From positions 1 to 64,000 of the forward strand of contig WYBM01000073.1 of NCBI GenBank assembly GCA_011525915.1: a DNA stretch of 64,000 nucleotides. Reading direction: 5' to 3'. Below are positions 34,776 through 42,089 of this stretch, piece by piece; the first letter of the stretch is position 1; each line of letters begins with the position of its first letter. Position numbers and translations under genes: made by a program. The stretch comes from Ardenticatenaceae bacterium. Its GTDB lineage: Bacteria; Chloroflexota; Anaerolineae; Promineifilales; Promineifilaceae. The notes beneath the pieces were generated by a model that saw nothing but the letters and a program-made list of their open reading frames with translations, did not search any database and was not told the DNA's origin.

Positions 34776-34876
34776 TGCCTGACAGGCAGAGGGCGGTGAC
34801 GCCGGATGTCCCCCATCCGCCCCCCGCCTCGTGTTGGTCGAAGCCCGTCAGAGGCCACCGGTAACGGTGGCTTTTT
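34776..34876 (+). ncRNA. Candidate structured leader or small RNA ending in an intrinsic terminator
   Basis: In order: hairpin TGCCT/AGGCA (34776-34780, 34784-34788); a stem GGGC...GCCC (34791-34794 with 34819-34822) capped by GGATG-TCCCC-CATCC (34804-34818); and GCCACCG-GTAA-CGGTGGC (34854-34871) followed by TTTTT. The terminator points toward the STAND gene, whose start is 99 bp further on, yet no plus-strand gene lies upstream for 2.7 kb. A regulated leader or a short independent RNA would explain it. No known riboswitch class was recognised. Confidence 0.4.
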
Positions 34877-34974
34877 GTCTTTTAGGTTGATAATCGCTTC
34901 CCTAAACAGGTTAAATTCATGGTATACTGCTGCCCCAAGCAAGCGTTTTCACAACATAATCAGGAAGACAATTG

Positions 34975-37677
34975 ATGACCATGGACTTATCACCAGAAGT
35001 AGGGGCCTATCTCCTGGCATTCAGTACCCAAATCAGCCGGCTTTTTAGTGAGGATGATTTACGCGGTCTATGTCTGATGTTGGGTATCGGGTACGAAAAC
35101 CTACCCGCCCAGGGCCATATGAACAAAGCTAGGGAATTGGTGATGCGCTTATGGCGAGAACAGCGCTTACCGGCATTGGCCACCGTTGTACGGCAACAAC
35201 GCCCAGGCGCCACCTGGCCAGAACCGCCGGCAGCCGTCAAGCTCACCTTCCTCACGCCCCTGGACCGGTTACAGGCAATGCCCACGGACGAAACCTTGGC
35301 GCCGGGGCTGCTGCCGCCGGGCTCACGCATCGAATTTACGCCCAACCCTCTTTTTGTTGGCCGTGAGCAAGAATTACGGCAACTGGCGCAGCGATTCAAA
35401 GCAGAAGGGACCGTCACCGGGGGACAAACGGTGGCCATCACCGGCATCGGGGGCAAGGGCAAAACCCAACTGGCGTCGGAATTTGCCCACCGGTATGGGC
35501 CTTACTTCGCCGGTGGCGTTTTCTGGGTGAGCTTTGCCCAGGCAGAGAACATTGCCACCGAAGTCGCCGCCTGTGGTCAAGGGGACGAGAATGCTCTGGC
35601 CGCCGGGTTTGCCTCTTTCTCTTTGGCGGAACAGGTGCAGTGGGTGCAGAATGGCTGGCAAACGGTCGTGCCGCGGCTGCTCATCTTTGACAACTGTGAG
35701 GATGAGCGCCTGCTGCAGCGCTGGCGGCCTAAGACCGGCGGCTGCCGGGTGCTGTTGACTAGCCGGCGCGGCCGCTGGGACAAATCGCTGGGCGTACACC
35801 AGATAAGCTTATCCATCTTGGACCGGGTAGACAGCGTGGCCTTGCTGCGCCGGTTTGTGCCGGACATAGAGACAGAAGTGGCCACGGCCGTGGCCGCCGC
35901 TTGTGGCGGTTTGCCTCTGGCCTTACACCTAGCGGGCAAATACCTGGAGGCGAATGAATGGACCATCTCCCCCCGTGACTATCTGGCGCAGTTGCAGGCG
36001 GAGTCACTGCGGGTGCTTGTCCCCCTGCTGGAGGAAGAATCAGACACTTCCCCCACCGAACATGATCCGAATGTGGCTCGCACCTTCACCCTGAGTTACG
36101 CGCAGTTGCATCCGGTCGCTGAGCGTGACAGGCAGGCGCTGCTGATTCTGGCGCGCGCCGCCCATTTGGCGCCGGGCGAACCGATACCGCCAGACTTGTT
36201 AGGTGCCATTGCCGCCGGTACCGATGAGGTGCCAGCTGAACAGATTAGCGCTGCCCTAAACCGGCTGGTGGACCTGGGATTTCTGGAAAAGGAACAAGGG
36301 CGGACAGTGGTGCTGCACCGGTTACTGGCCCTGTATGTCAGGGCGGAAACAGAAGATATCGCTGCGGCCCAGGCTGGGGCTGAGGCCGGCATGCTCGCGG
36401 CTATAGACAAGCGCACAGATGTGACCGGACGCATCGGGCCGGCGCCATTGCTTATCAGCCATCTTCGTTATGTGACCGAGGCGGCATTCCCACGCGATGA
36501 GGAACAGACTGCCAGACTTTGTACCTGGTTGGGGCATTATCTGGATGAAATAGCCGAGTACCAGGCTTCTTACCCCTATCGAGAGCGGGCGCTGACGATT
36601 TGGGAGAAAGTGCTGGGGGGCGAACACCCGAACACGGCGAGTAGTCTGAACAACCTGGGGAGCCTACTGCAGGACATGGGCGATTATGCCGGAGCGCGGC
36701 TATACCTTGAACGAGCCCTGGCGATTCGGGAGAAAGTGCTGGGTAGCGAACACCCGACTACGGCACTTAGTCTGAACAACCTGGGAAACCTGCTGCAGGA
36801 CATGGGCGACAACACCGGGGCGCGGCCGTACTATGAGCGGGCGCTGGCGATATATGAGAAAGTGCTGGGTGGCGAGCACCCAGACACGGCGCGTAGTCTG
36901 AACAACTTGGGGAGCCTGCTACAGGCTATGGGGGATCACGCTGGGGCCCGGCCGTACCTTGAACGGGCGCTGACGATATATGAGAAAGTGCTGGGTGACG
37001 AGCACCCGGATACGGCGGTCAGTCTGAACAACCTGGGGTTTCTGCTACGGGCCATGGGCGACAACGCCGGGGCACGACCATACCTTAAACGGGCCCTGGT
37101 GATAGTTGAAAAAGCACTAGGTGGCGAACACCCGACTACGGCACTTAGTCTGAACAACCTGGGTGTCCTGCTACGGGCCATGGGCGACAACGTCGGGGCC
37201 CTGCCGTACCATGAACGCGCCCTGACGATATGTGAAAAAGTGCTAGGTAACGAACACCCGACTACGGCACTTAGTTTGAACAACCTGGGGAGCCTGCTAC
37301 AGGATATGGGCGACAACGTTAGGGCGCGACTGTACTATGAACAAGCTCTAGCGATTCGAGAGAAAGTGCTGGGTGGCGAGCACCCAGACACGGCGGGTAG
37401 TCTGAACAACCTGGGGAGCCTGCTGCAAGCCATGGGCGATGATGCCGGGGCGCGGCCGTACTATGAACGGGCCCTGGTGATATATGAGAAAGTGCTGGGT
37501 GGCGAGCACCCGGATACGGCGATAAGTCTGAACAACTTGGGGAGCCTGCTGCAGGACATGGGGGACCACGCTGGGGCCCGGCCGTACCTTGAACAAGCTC
37601 TGGCGATAGTTGAAGACAAACTCGGACCTGATCATCCCCACACACAAATTGTAAGAAACAACCTGAATTCTCTATGA
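34975..37677 (+). CDS. STAND-type NTPase: effector-associated-like domain, NB-ARC, TPR array
   Basis: 900 residues from the ATG after AGGAAG. Residues about 12-80 (LFSEDDLRGLCLMLGIGYENL then KARELVMRLWREQRLPAL) resemble the effector-associated (death-like) adaptor domains of bacterial conflict systems. The NB-ARC core has Walker A GIGGKGKT (157-164), Walker B LLIFDN (235-240), RVLLTSRR and GLPLAL (312-317). A winged-helix region follows (about 370-460). Residues about 535-880 are eight 42-residue kinesin-light-chain-type TPRs plus a partial ninth. STAND proteins use repeats to sense a trigger and oligomerise to switch on an effector. No effector is encoded here, so it would act in trans. Monocistronic, with terminators on both sides. 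Confidence 0.9.
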   Translation: MTMDLSPEVGAYLLAFSTQISRLFSEDDLRGLCLMLGIGYENLPAQGHMNKARELVMRLWREQRLPALATVVRQQRPGATWPEPPAAVKLTFLTPLDRLQAMPTDETLAPGLLPPGSRIEFTPNPLFVGREQELRQLAQRFKAEGTVTGGQTVAITGIGGKGKTQLASEFAHRYGPYFAGGVFWVSFAQAENIATEVAACGQGDENALAAGFASFSLAEQVQWVQNGWQTVVPRLLIFDNCEDERLLQRWRPKTGGCRVLLTSRRGRWDKSLGVHQISLSILDRVDSVALLRRFVPDIETEVATAVAAACGGLPLALHLAGKYLEANEWTISPRDYLAQLQAESLRVLVPLLEEESDTSPTEHDPNVARTFTLSYAQLHPVAERDRQALLILARAAHLAPGEPIPPDLLGAIAAGTDEVPAEQISAALNRLVDLGFLEKEQGRTVVLHRLLALYVRAETEDIAAAQAGAEAGMLAAIDKRTDVTGRIGPAPLLISHLRYVTEAAFPRDEEQTARLCTWLGHYLDEIAEYQASYPYRERALTIWEKVLGGEHPNTASSLNNLGSLLQDMGDYAGARLYLERALAIREKVLGSEHPTTALSLNNLGNLLQDMGDNTGARPYYERALAIYEKVLGGEHPDTARSLNNLGSLLQAMGDHAGARPYLERALTIYEKVLGDEHPDTAVSLNNLGFLLRAMGDNAGARPYLKRALVIVEKALGGEHPTTALSLNNLGVLLRAMGDNVGALPYHERALTICEKVLGNEHPTTALSLNNLGSLLQDMGDNVRARLYYEQALAIREKVLGGEHPDTAGSLNNLGSLLQAMGDDAGARPYYERALVIYEKVLGGEHPDTAISLNNLGSLLQDMGDHAGARPYLEQALAIVEDKLGPDHPHTQIVRNNLNSL
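36577..37584 (+). repeat. Eight tandem 126-bp units coding TPRs
   Basis: The units keep an exact 126-bp period from the first TAT codon at 36577 to the ninth, partial unit at 37585. Stretches such as GAGAAAGTGCTGGG and AGTCTGAACAACCTGGGG are nearly identical between units at DNA level. Such conservation points to recent expansion or gene conversion and predicts copy-number variation between strains. Confidence 0.9.
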
Positions 37678-37732
37678 GCCCCACAGGGGTTAACATCACG
37701 TCAAGAGGGTTTAATACGAGTTTGAACGCCAT

Positions 37733-37756
37733 AAAGCCCCACAAAACGGGGCCTTT
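37733..37756 (+). terminator. Intrinsic terminator after the STAND gene
   Basis: GCCCC (37736-37740) pairs with GGGGC (37748-37752) around ACAAAAC, with AAA before and CTTTT after. It lies between the STAND gene and the convergent permease operon and can serve both. Confidence 0.65.
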
Positions 37757-37806
37757 TCCCAATTTACTGGCTTCTTGCTAGACAGGCTGCACTTTTATGC
37801 TGGTCG

Positions 37807-38790
37807 TTATTTTCTGTTCTTCCCTTGTACCAGGCGTGGATCCAGCGCATCACGCAGCCCGTCCCCCATCAGGTTAAAGGCCAGAACCGTAATAGAGATA
37901 GCAATCCCCGGAATAAATACCAGATGCGGTGCGCTGAAGATCTGGTTGCGTTCTCGACCTAACATGGTGCCCCATTCGGCCGTAGGTTCTTGGGCCCCCA
38001 ACCCCAGAAAAGAGAGCGCGGCCGTGTCCAAAATAGCTGTAGCAATACCTAACGTGGCCAGCACAATCAGCGGTGGCAGGGCATTGGGCAGAATACGGCC
38101 GAATAAAATGCGCCAACTGCTGGCCCCCAAAGCTCGTGACGCCTCCACATACTCCGTTTCCCGCACCGTTAAGACAGTAGCCCGAATGACCCGCGCATAA
38201 GTGGGTAGACTGACAATGGCAATAGCCAACATCGCATTTTCCAGGCTGGGCCCCAGTACAAAAACCAGGGCGATGGCCAATAAGAAAAAGGGGAATGCCA
38301 GGATAATGTCCATGGTGCGCATCAAGAGATTGTCTATCCAGCCGCCCGCATAACCGGCGATGGCCCCAATAACGGTGCCCACCACAACGGCCGCGGCAAT
38401 GACGGTAAAGCCAATACGCAAAGAGACACGCGAACCGTACACGATGCGGCTGAATTGATCACGACCGTTGCCGTCGGTGCCAAAAATATGCTGTGACTCC
38501 GTTTTCGGGCAGCCCAGGGCGTGAATACAGGGAGCCGCTCGTCGTTTGATCTTGCCGTCCTCACTCTCCACGGTTTTGGCGGGATCATAAGGGGCAATCA
38601 CCGGAGCAAAGACGGCCGTGAAGATCAAAAACCCTAACATGACCAGTCCCACCTGCGCTGAACGCTGCCGAAATAAGCGCCGCAGTGTCAACCGCCATAG
38701 ACTATTTGATTTGTAATCACCTATATCGGCAATATTATCGTCCGGAATCTGTACGACGGGGGAAATTGTTTCTGGCGTTTGTGTAGTCAT
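37807..38790 (-). CDS. Oligopeptide ABC transporter permease, DppC/OppC type
   Basis: 327 residues. After a soluble N-terminal stretch come the OppC_N helix (LVMLGFLIFTAVFAPVIAPYDP), an external loop with two Cys (APCIHALGCPKTE) and HIFGTDGNGRDQFSRIVYGSRVSL. The permease core follows with the EAA loop VEASRALGASSWRILFGRILPNALPPL. It pairs with the DppB-type protein to import peptides or similar solutes. The gap to dppB-like is 4 bp. No ATPase gene follows; transcription ends at the STAND gene. Confidence 0.93.
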   Translation of the reverse strand: MTTQTPETISPVVQIPDDNIADIGDYKSNSLWRLTLRRLFRQRSAQVGLVMLGFLIFTAVFAPVIAPYDPAKTVESEDGKIKRRAAPCIHALGCPKTESQHIFGTDGNGRDQFSRIVYGSRVSLRIGFTVIAAAVVVGTVIGAIAGYAGGWIDNLLMRTMDIILAFPFFLLAIALVFVLGPSLENAMLAIAIVSLPTYARVIRATVLTVRETEYVEASRALGASSWRILFGRILPNALPPLIVLATLGIATAILDTAALSFLGLGAQEPTAEWGTMLGRERNQIFSAPHLVFIPGIAISITVLAFNLMGDGLRDALDPRLVQGKNRK

Positions 38791-38794
38791 GAGG

Positions 38795-39934
38795 TTAATC
38801 TAGCCGAACTCGTGGGTCCAAAATCGCATACGATAAGTCTACAATCAGGTTAAAAGCCACATAAACAAAAGCAATGATGAGTACAAAACCTTGAATCACC
38901 GGGAAATCACGAGAGGTAATGGCTTCAAAAACGCTTAATCCTACACCCGGCAGGCTGAAAATGGTCTCCGTGAGTACGGCCCCGCCTAAAATGGCGGCCA
39001 TTTGCAAGCCGGCAATGGTCACAATGGGCAGCAGGGCGTTACGAAAAGAATGTTTCATAATCACTTTTCGTGGGGGTAATCCTTTGGCTCTGGCCGTGCG
39101 AATATAATCCTGCCCCAATATCTCTAACATGCTGGAGCGAGTCATTCGGGCAATAATGGCCAGGGGAATGGTGGCCAGGGCAATAGACGGCAAAATAAGG
39201 TGACGGAGGGCATCCCTCAGTACCACCCAATCAGCGGTCAGAATGGAATTTACAATGTAGGACTTGGCAATAAACTGGTATAGAAAAAATTTGCCCGTGC
39301 CCGGGTCCACAGCCAGTTCATAAAAAGTATAAAAAGGCAAAGGCACTATACCCGGCGAAAGTCGCCCCGATGGCGGCAGTGCCAGAGGTGTGCCCCTTAA
39401 CGTGACCGCAAAAAAGTACGCCAACAGCAGTCCCAGAAAAAAGACAGGCATAGAGACGCCAATATTGGCCCCAAACATGGTAATGACATCAATAGCCGAA
39501 TTGCGCCGCACCGCAGAGATAATACCGGCCGGAATACCCACCAGTAAGGCCAGCAGCATGGCGGCCATACCTAATTCAATGGTCATAGGCAAGCGCTCAG
39601 CCAGCATCAGCATCACCGGCCGCTTAAACCGGATTGAATCCCCAAAATCCCCTTGCAGCATTGTGCCCATGTAGATGAAGAACTGTGTTTCCTGAGGGTT
39701 GACCAGGCATTCGCCAAACGCAAATGGTTTAACTGATTGGATACAGTTAACCACGGGCTTGTTTAACCCATGCTTTTCAGCAAAACGTACACACGTTTCG
39801 GCACTGGCTTTCTCACCCAAGATTGATTTGCACGGGTCGCCTGGTACCGCCCGGGCCAGAAAAAAGACAACGGTTAAGATGGCTAATAAAACAGGAACAG
39901 CCAGGATTATGCGGCGTACAGTATATTGAATCAT
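38795..39934 (-). CDS. Oligopeptide ABC transporter permease, DppB/OppB type
   Basis: 379 residues, starting MIQYTVRRIILAVPVLLAILTVVFFLARAVPGDP. A longer than usual external loop (about 35-90) contains four Cys (PCKSILG, ETCVRF, VNCIQS, GECLVN). The core has six membrane helices in total and the EAA motif IRTARAKGLPPRKVIMKHSFRNALLPIVTIAG. The C-terminus is the typical YAILDPRVRLD. It is separated from the binding-protein gene by 151 bp with a strong hairpin, which probably lowers permease expression relative to the binding protein. Confidence 0.93.
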   Translation of the reverse strand: MIQYTVRRIILAVPVLLAILTVVFFLARAVPGDPCKSILGEKASAETCVRFAEKHGLNKPVVNCIQSVKPFAFGECLVNPQETQFFIYMGTMLQGDFGDSIRFKRPVMLMLAERLPMTIELGMAAMLLALLVGIPAGIISAVRRNSAIDVITMFGANIGVSMPVFFLGLLLAYFFAVTLRGTPLALPPSGRLSPGIVPLPFYTFYELAVDPGTGKFFLYQFIAKSYIVNSILTADWVVLRDALRHLILPSIALATIPLAIIARMTRSSMLEILGQDYIRTARAKGLPPRKVIMKHSFRNALLPIVTIAGLQMAAILGGAVLTETIFSLPGVGLSVFEAITSRDFPVIQGFVLIIAFVYVAFNLIVDLSYAILDPRVRLD

Positions 39935-39945
39935 GAGTAGGAATA

Positions 39946-40011
39946 AGACATCCGATTTCGGTAATGACTTCTGGTCATCTTCAGCCTACAAGCTGCCGAA
40001 ATCGGATGTCT
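39946..40011 (-). promoter_or_regulatory. 16-bp perfect stem between binding-protein and permease genes
   Basis: AGACATCCGATTTCGG (39946-39961) and its exact complement (39996-40011) enclose 34 nt. On the transcribed (minus) strand no good U run follows, so partial termination or protection of the upstream message from decay is more likely than full termination. This is the usual way to make binding protein in excess. Confidence 0.65.
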
Positions 40012-40085
40012 GCTTTTCTTTAAATTCAGGCGTTATGACTGATACAAAGTGACCGGTGTTTAAACCTGCCGGTTACCAAGTTGTA

Positions 40086-41843
40086 TTACTCGTCCGATTC
40101 GGGTGCGTTCATCAAACCATCCCATAGATAGGAATAGTATTCAAATGCACCGGTGTTGCCCACGTGGTTGGGATTGGCGGCGTCAATACCAGCAGCCCAA
40201 GAGGCAACCACATCATTGGCGTCAAACTTAGAACCATCGTGGAACAAGACACCCTGACGTAACGTGCATGTCCAGACTGTTGAGTCATCGTTGCCTATAC
40301 ACTCGGTGGCCAGCGCCGGCTGTGTATCGCCAGAATCTTTCATGTAATTTAGCAGCGGTTCAACAACTTGCTGGCAGGCTCGCAGCGATTCGCCGTCAGT
40401 CTCATCGGTGCAGTAGAGGCTGATCGGTTCGGCGTTTTGCATAAAAACAACAGTCCCTTTGCCTGTTTTTAGGGCACCAAAGTCGGTGGCGCCAAACGGC
40501 GGCACGTAGGCGCCTTCCGTTGTGGCCAGGGCCGCATCGGCGGAAGCGCCGTGGGCAATGGGCACCATGGGTACCAGTTCACGGATGGCGTTATTGGCCT
40601 GTTCGTACAACGGTGCGGCCGTATCTACGTCCCCAATGGTGGATGCTTCTAACAGGAGTTCATAAATTTCCGGATGGGGATCACCAAACTGTGGATTTTC
40701 GGCGCTGAAGTGGAAGTCCAGGAAGTTGGTGACGTGCGGATAATCAGCGCCCCAACCGAGCATGTAAAGCCCGTCCAGGTTACCAGCGGTAGACTCGGCG
40801 ATAAACGCGCCCGATTCCATTTCTACGATATCAGCGATGATGCCCAGATTCTCCTGCAACTGCGTTTGCAGCTCTACGGCCACCTGTGACGGCTCTGGCA
40901 GGTAACCACGGAAGACGTTACGGTAGAAAATCGTGGTCTCAAAACCATCTGGATACCCGGCTTCGGCCAACAGGGCCTTGGCGGCTTCTATGTCAAACTC
41001 GTACCAGGATTCACCGGTGCAGCCATTGGGAATGGAGCACGGCGTGAAGTGCGAGGCTGCTTCAGAGCCAGCTGGGTAGTAATTGTCGACAATGCGCTGG
41101 CGATCAACGCCCATAGCAATGGCCTGGCGAACACGAACATCACCAAATGGTTCAAAGGTGTTGGTCATGGCCAGATAAAAAACATTAGGATTGGTGCTGG
41201 GCAGCAGATGCAAATTGCTGTCTGCTTCTACGGCTTCAAAGTCGCCAGGGCTGACGTTGGTGATCATATCCACCGTACCGGCTTGCAGCTCAACCAGGCG
41301 GGCGGCGCCTTCTGTACTCCAGCGGAGCACGGCCGTTTCCTCTATGGCTGGTTCGCCCCAGTAGTCGTCAAACCGTTTGTACACAATGGAATCGCCGCGT
41401 GTCCAGGAGTCCAGCATGTACGGGCCGGTGCCAATGGGTTTTTCCAGAATTTCTCCCGTACCGCCCGTGGCTTCTATCCATTCAGATGGCTGAATGCCAA
41501 AGGGTGTAAAAGCGACCTTGGCCAGAAATGCCGGGTCTGGTTTGCACAGGTTAAATACCACCGTGAACTCATCAACAGCCTCAATAGAAGAAATCTTGCC
41601 GCCATAGTCGCAATTTTCTGCGGCCACTGATATGGGCTCAAAGGCCATGGCTTCTTCTTCCATTTCTTCTGTTTCGGCCGGTGCTTCTTCTTCCATTTCT
41701 TCTGTTTCGGTCGGTGCTTCTTCTTCCGTTGTGGTGGTTTCAGTATCTGTAGCCGGTTCTTGGCCGCTGCCAGTACAGGCGGCCAGGGCTAAGGCAAAAA
41801 TAAGAAACATACTCAACAAAAGCAACAACTTGTGGTTTTTCAT
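40086..41843 (-). CDS. Oligopeptide-binding lipoprotein (SBP family 5) with circularly permuted order
   Basis: 585 residues; GGAGGAG precedes the ATG. Lipoprotein signal LIFALALAAC (Cys23) and an acidic repeat linker (EETEEMEEEA, twice) come first. The mature domain opens with what is normally the middle of the fold (ISSIEAVDEFTVVFNLCKPDPAFLAKVAF, then KPIGTGPYMLDSWTRGD). The normal N-terminal part comes last (GTVVFMQNAEPISLYC, VEPLLNYM, WTCTLRQGVLFHDGSKFDANDVVASW, ending GNTGAFEYYSYLW). All segments of the family are present, once each. There are many Cys in the external domain. It should deliver peptides or similar ligands to the two permeases. Confidence 0.9.
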   Translation of the reverse strand: MKNHKLLLLLSMFLIFALALAACTGSGQEPATDTETTTTEEEAPTETEEMEEEAPAETEEMEEEAMAFEPISVAAENCDYGGKISSIEAVDEFTVVFNLCKPDPAFLAKVAFTPFGIQPSEWIEATGGTGEILEKPIGTGPYMLDSWTRGDSIVYKRFDDYWGEPAIEETAVLRWSTEGAARLVELQAGTVDMITNVSPGDFEAVEADSNLHLLPSTNPNVFYLAMTNTFEPFGDVRVRQAIAMGVDRQRIVDNYYPAGSEAASHFTPCSIPNGCTGESWYEFDIEAAKALLAEAGYPDGFETTIFYRNVFRGYLPEPSQVAVELQTQLQENLGIIADIVEMESGAFIAESTAGNLDGLYMLGWGADYPHVTNFLDFHFSAENPQFGDPHPEIYELLLEASTIGDVDTAAPLYEQANNAIRELVPMVPIAHGASADAALATTEGAYVPPFGATDFGALKTGKGTVVFMQNAEPISLYCTDETDGESLRACQQVVEPLLNYMKDSGDTQPALATECIGNDDSTVWTCTLRQGVLFHDGSKFDANDVVASWAAGIDAANPNHVGNTGAFEYYSYLWDGLMNAPESDE

Positions 41844-42089
41844 TCTCTCCTCCATGAAAAGATGACTTACTAAACTTGTGCCGATTTCGATGCGAGTCAT
41901 AACGCTGAATACACAGATGGTAGCATGGGTTGAATGAGATGACAAACGGACTTAAAGCAGAAAATGGCAAAGGTCATCAGGCATAGACATCCACTTTGTT
42001 TTACGTTTTGACGGCCGTCTTTATTGAAAATCCATGATCATTCACGCTGGGGAATACGCACAAGCGTAGAGGGTGGGTATAATTGCACC

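Noticed and set aside
34721-34942. 73-codon minus-strand frame upstream of the STAND gene
   Set aside because: It covers the hairpins and terminator, has no RBS and no recognisable family.
36577-37584. Tandem DNA repeats as a CRISPR or minisatellite
   Set aside because: The 126-bp units code in frame for TPRs throughout the NTPase gene.
42024-42089. Earlier start for polX
   Set aside because: The extra 22 codons have no RBS, and the family N-terminus matches MNNREITQRFADVADML.
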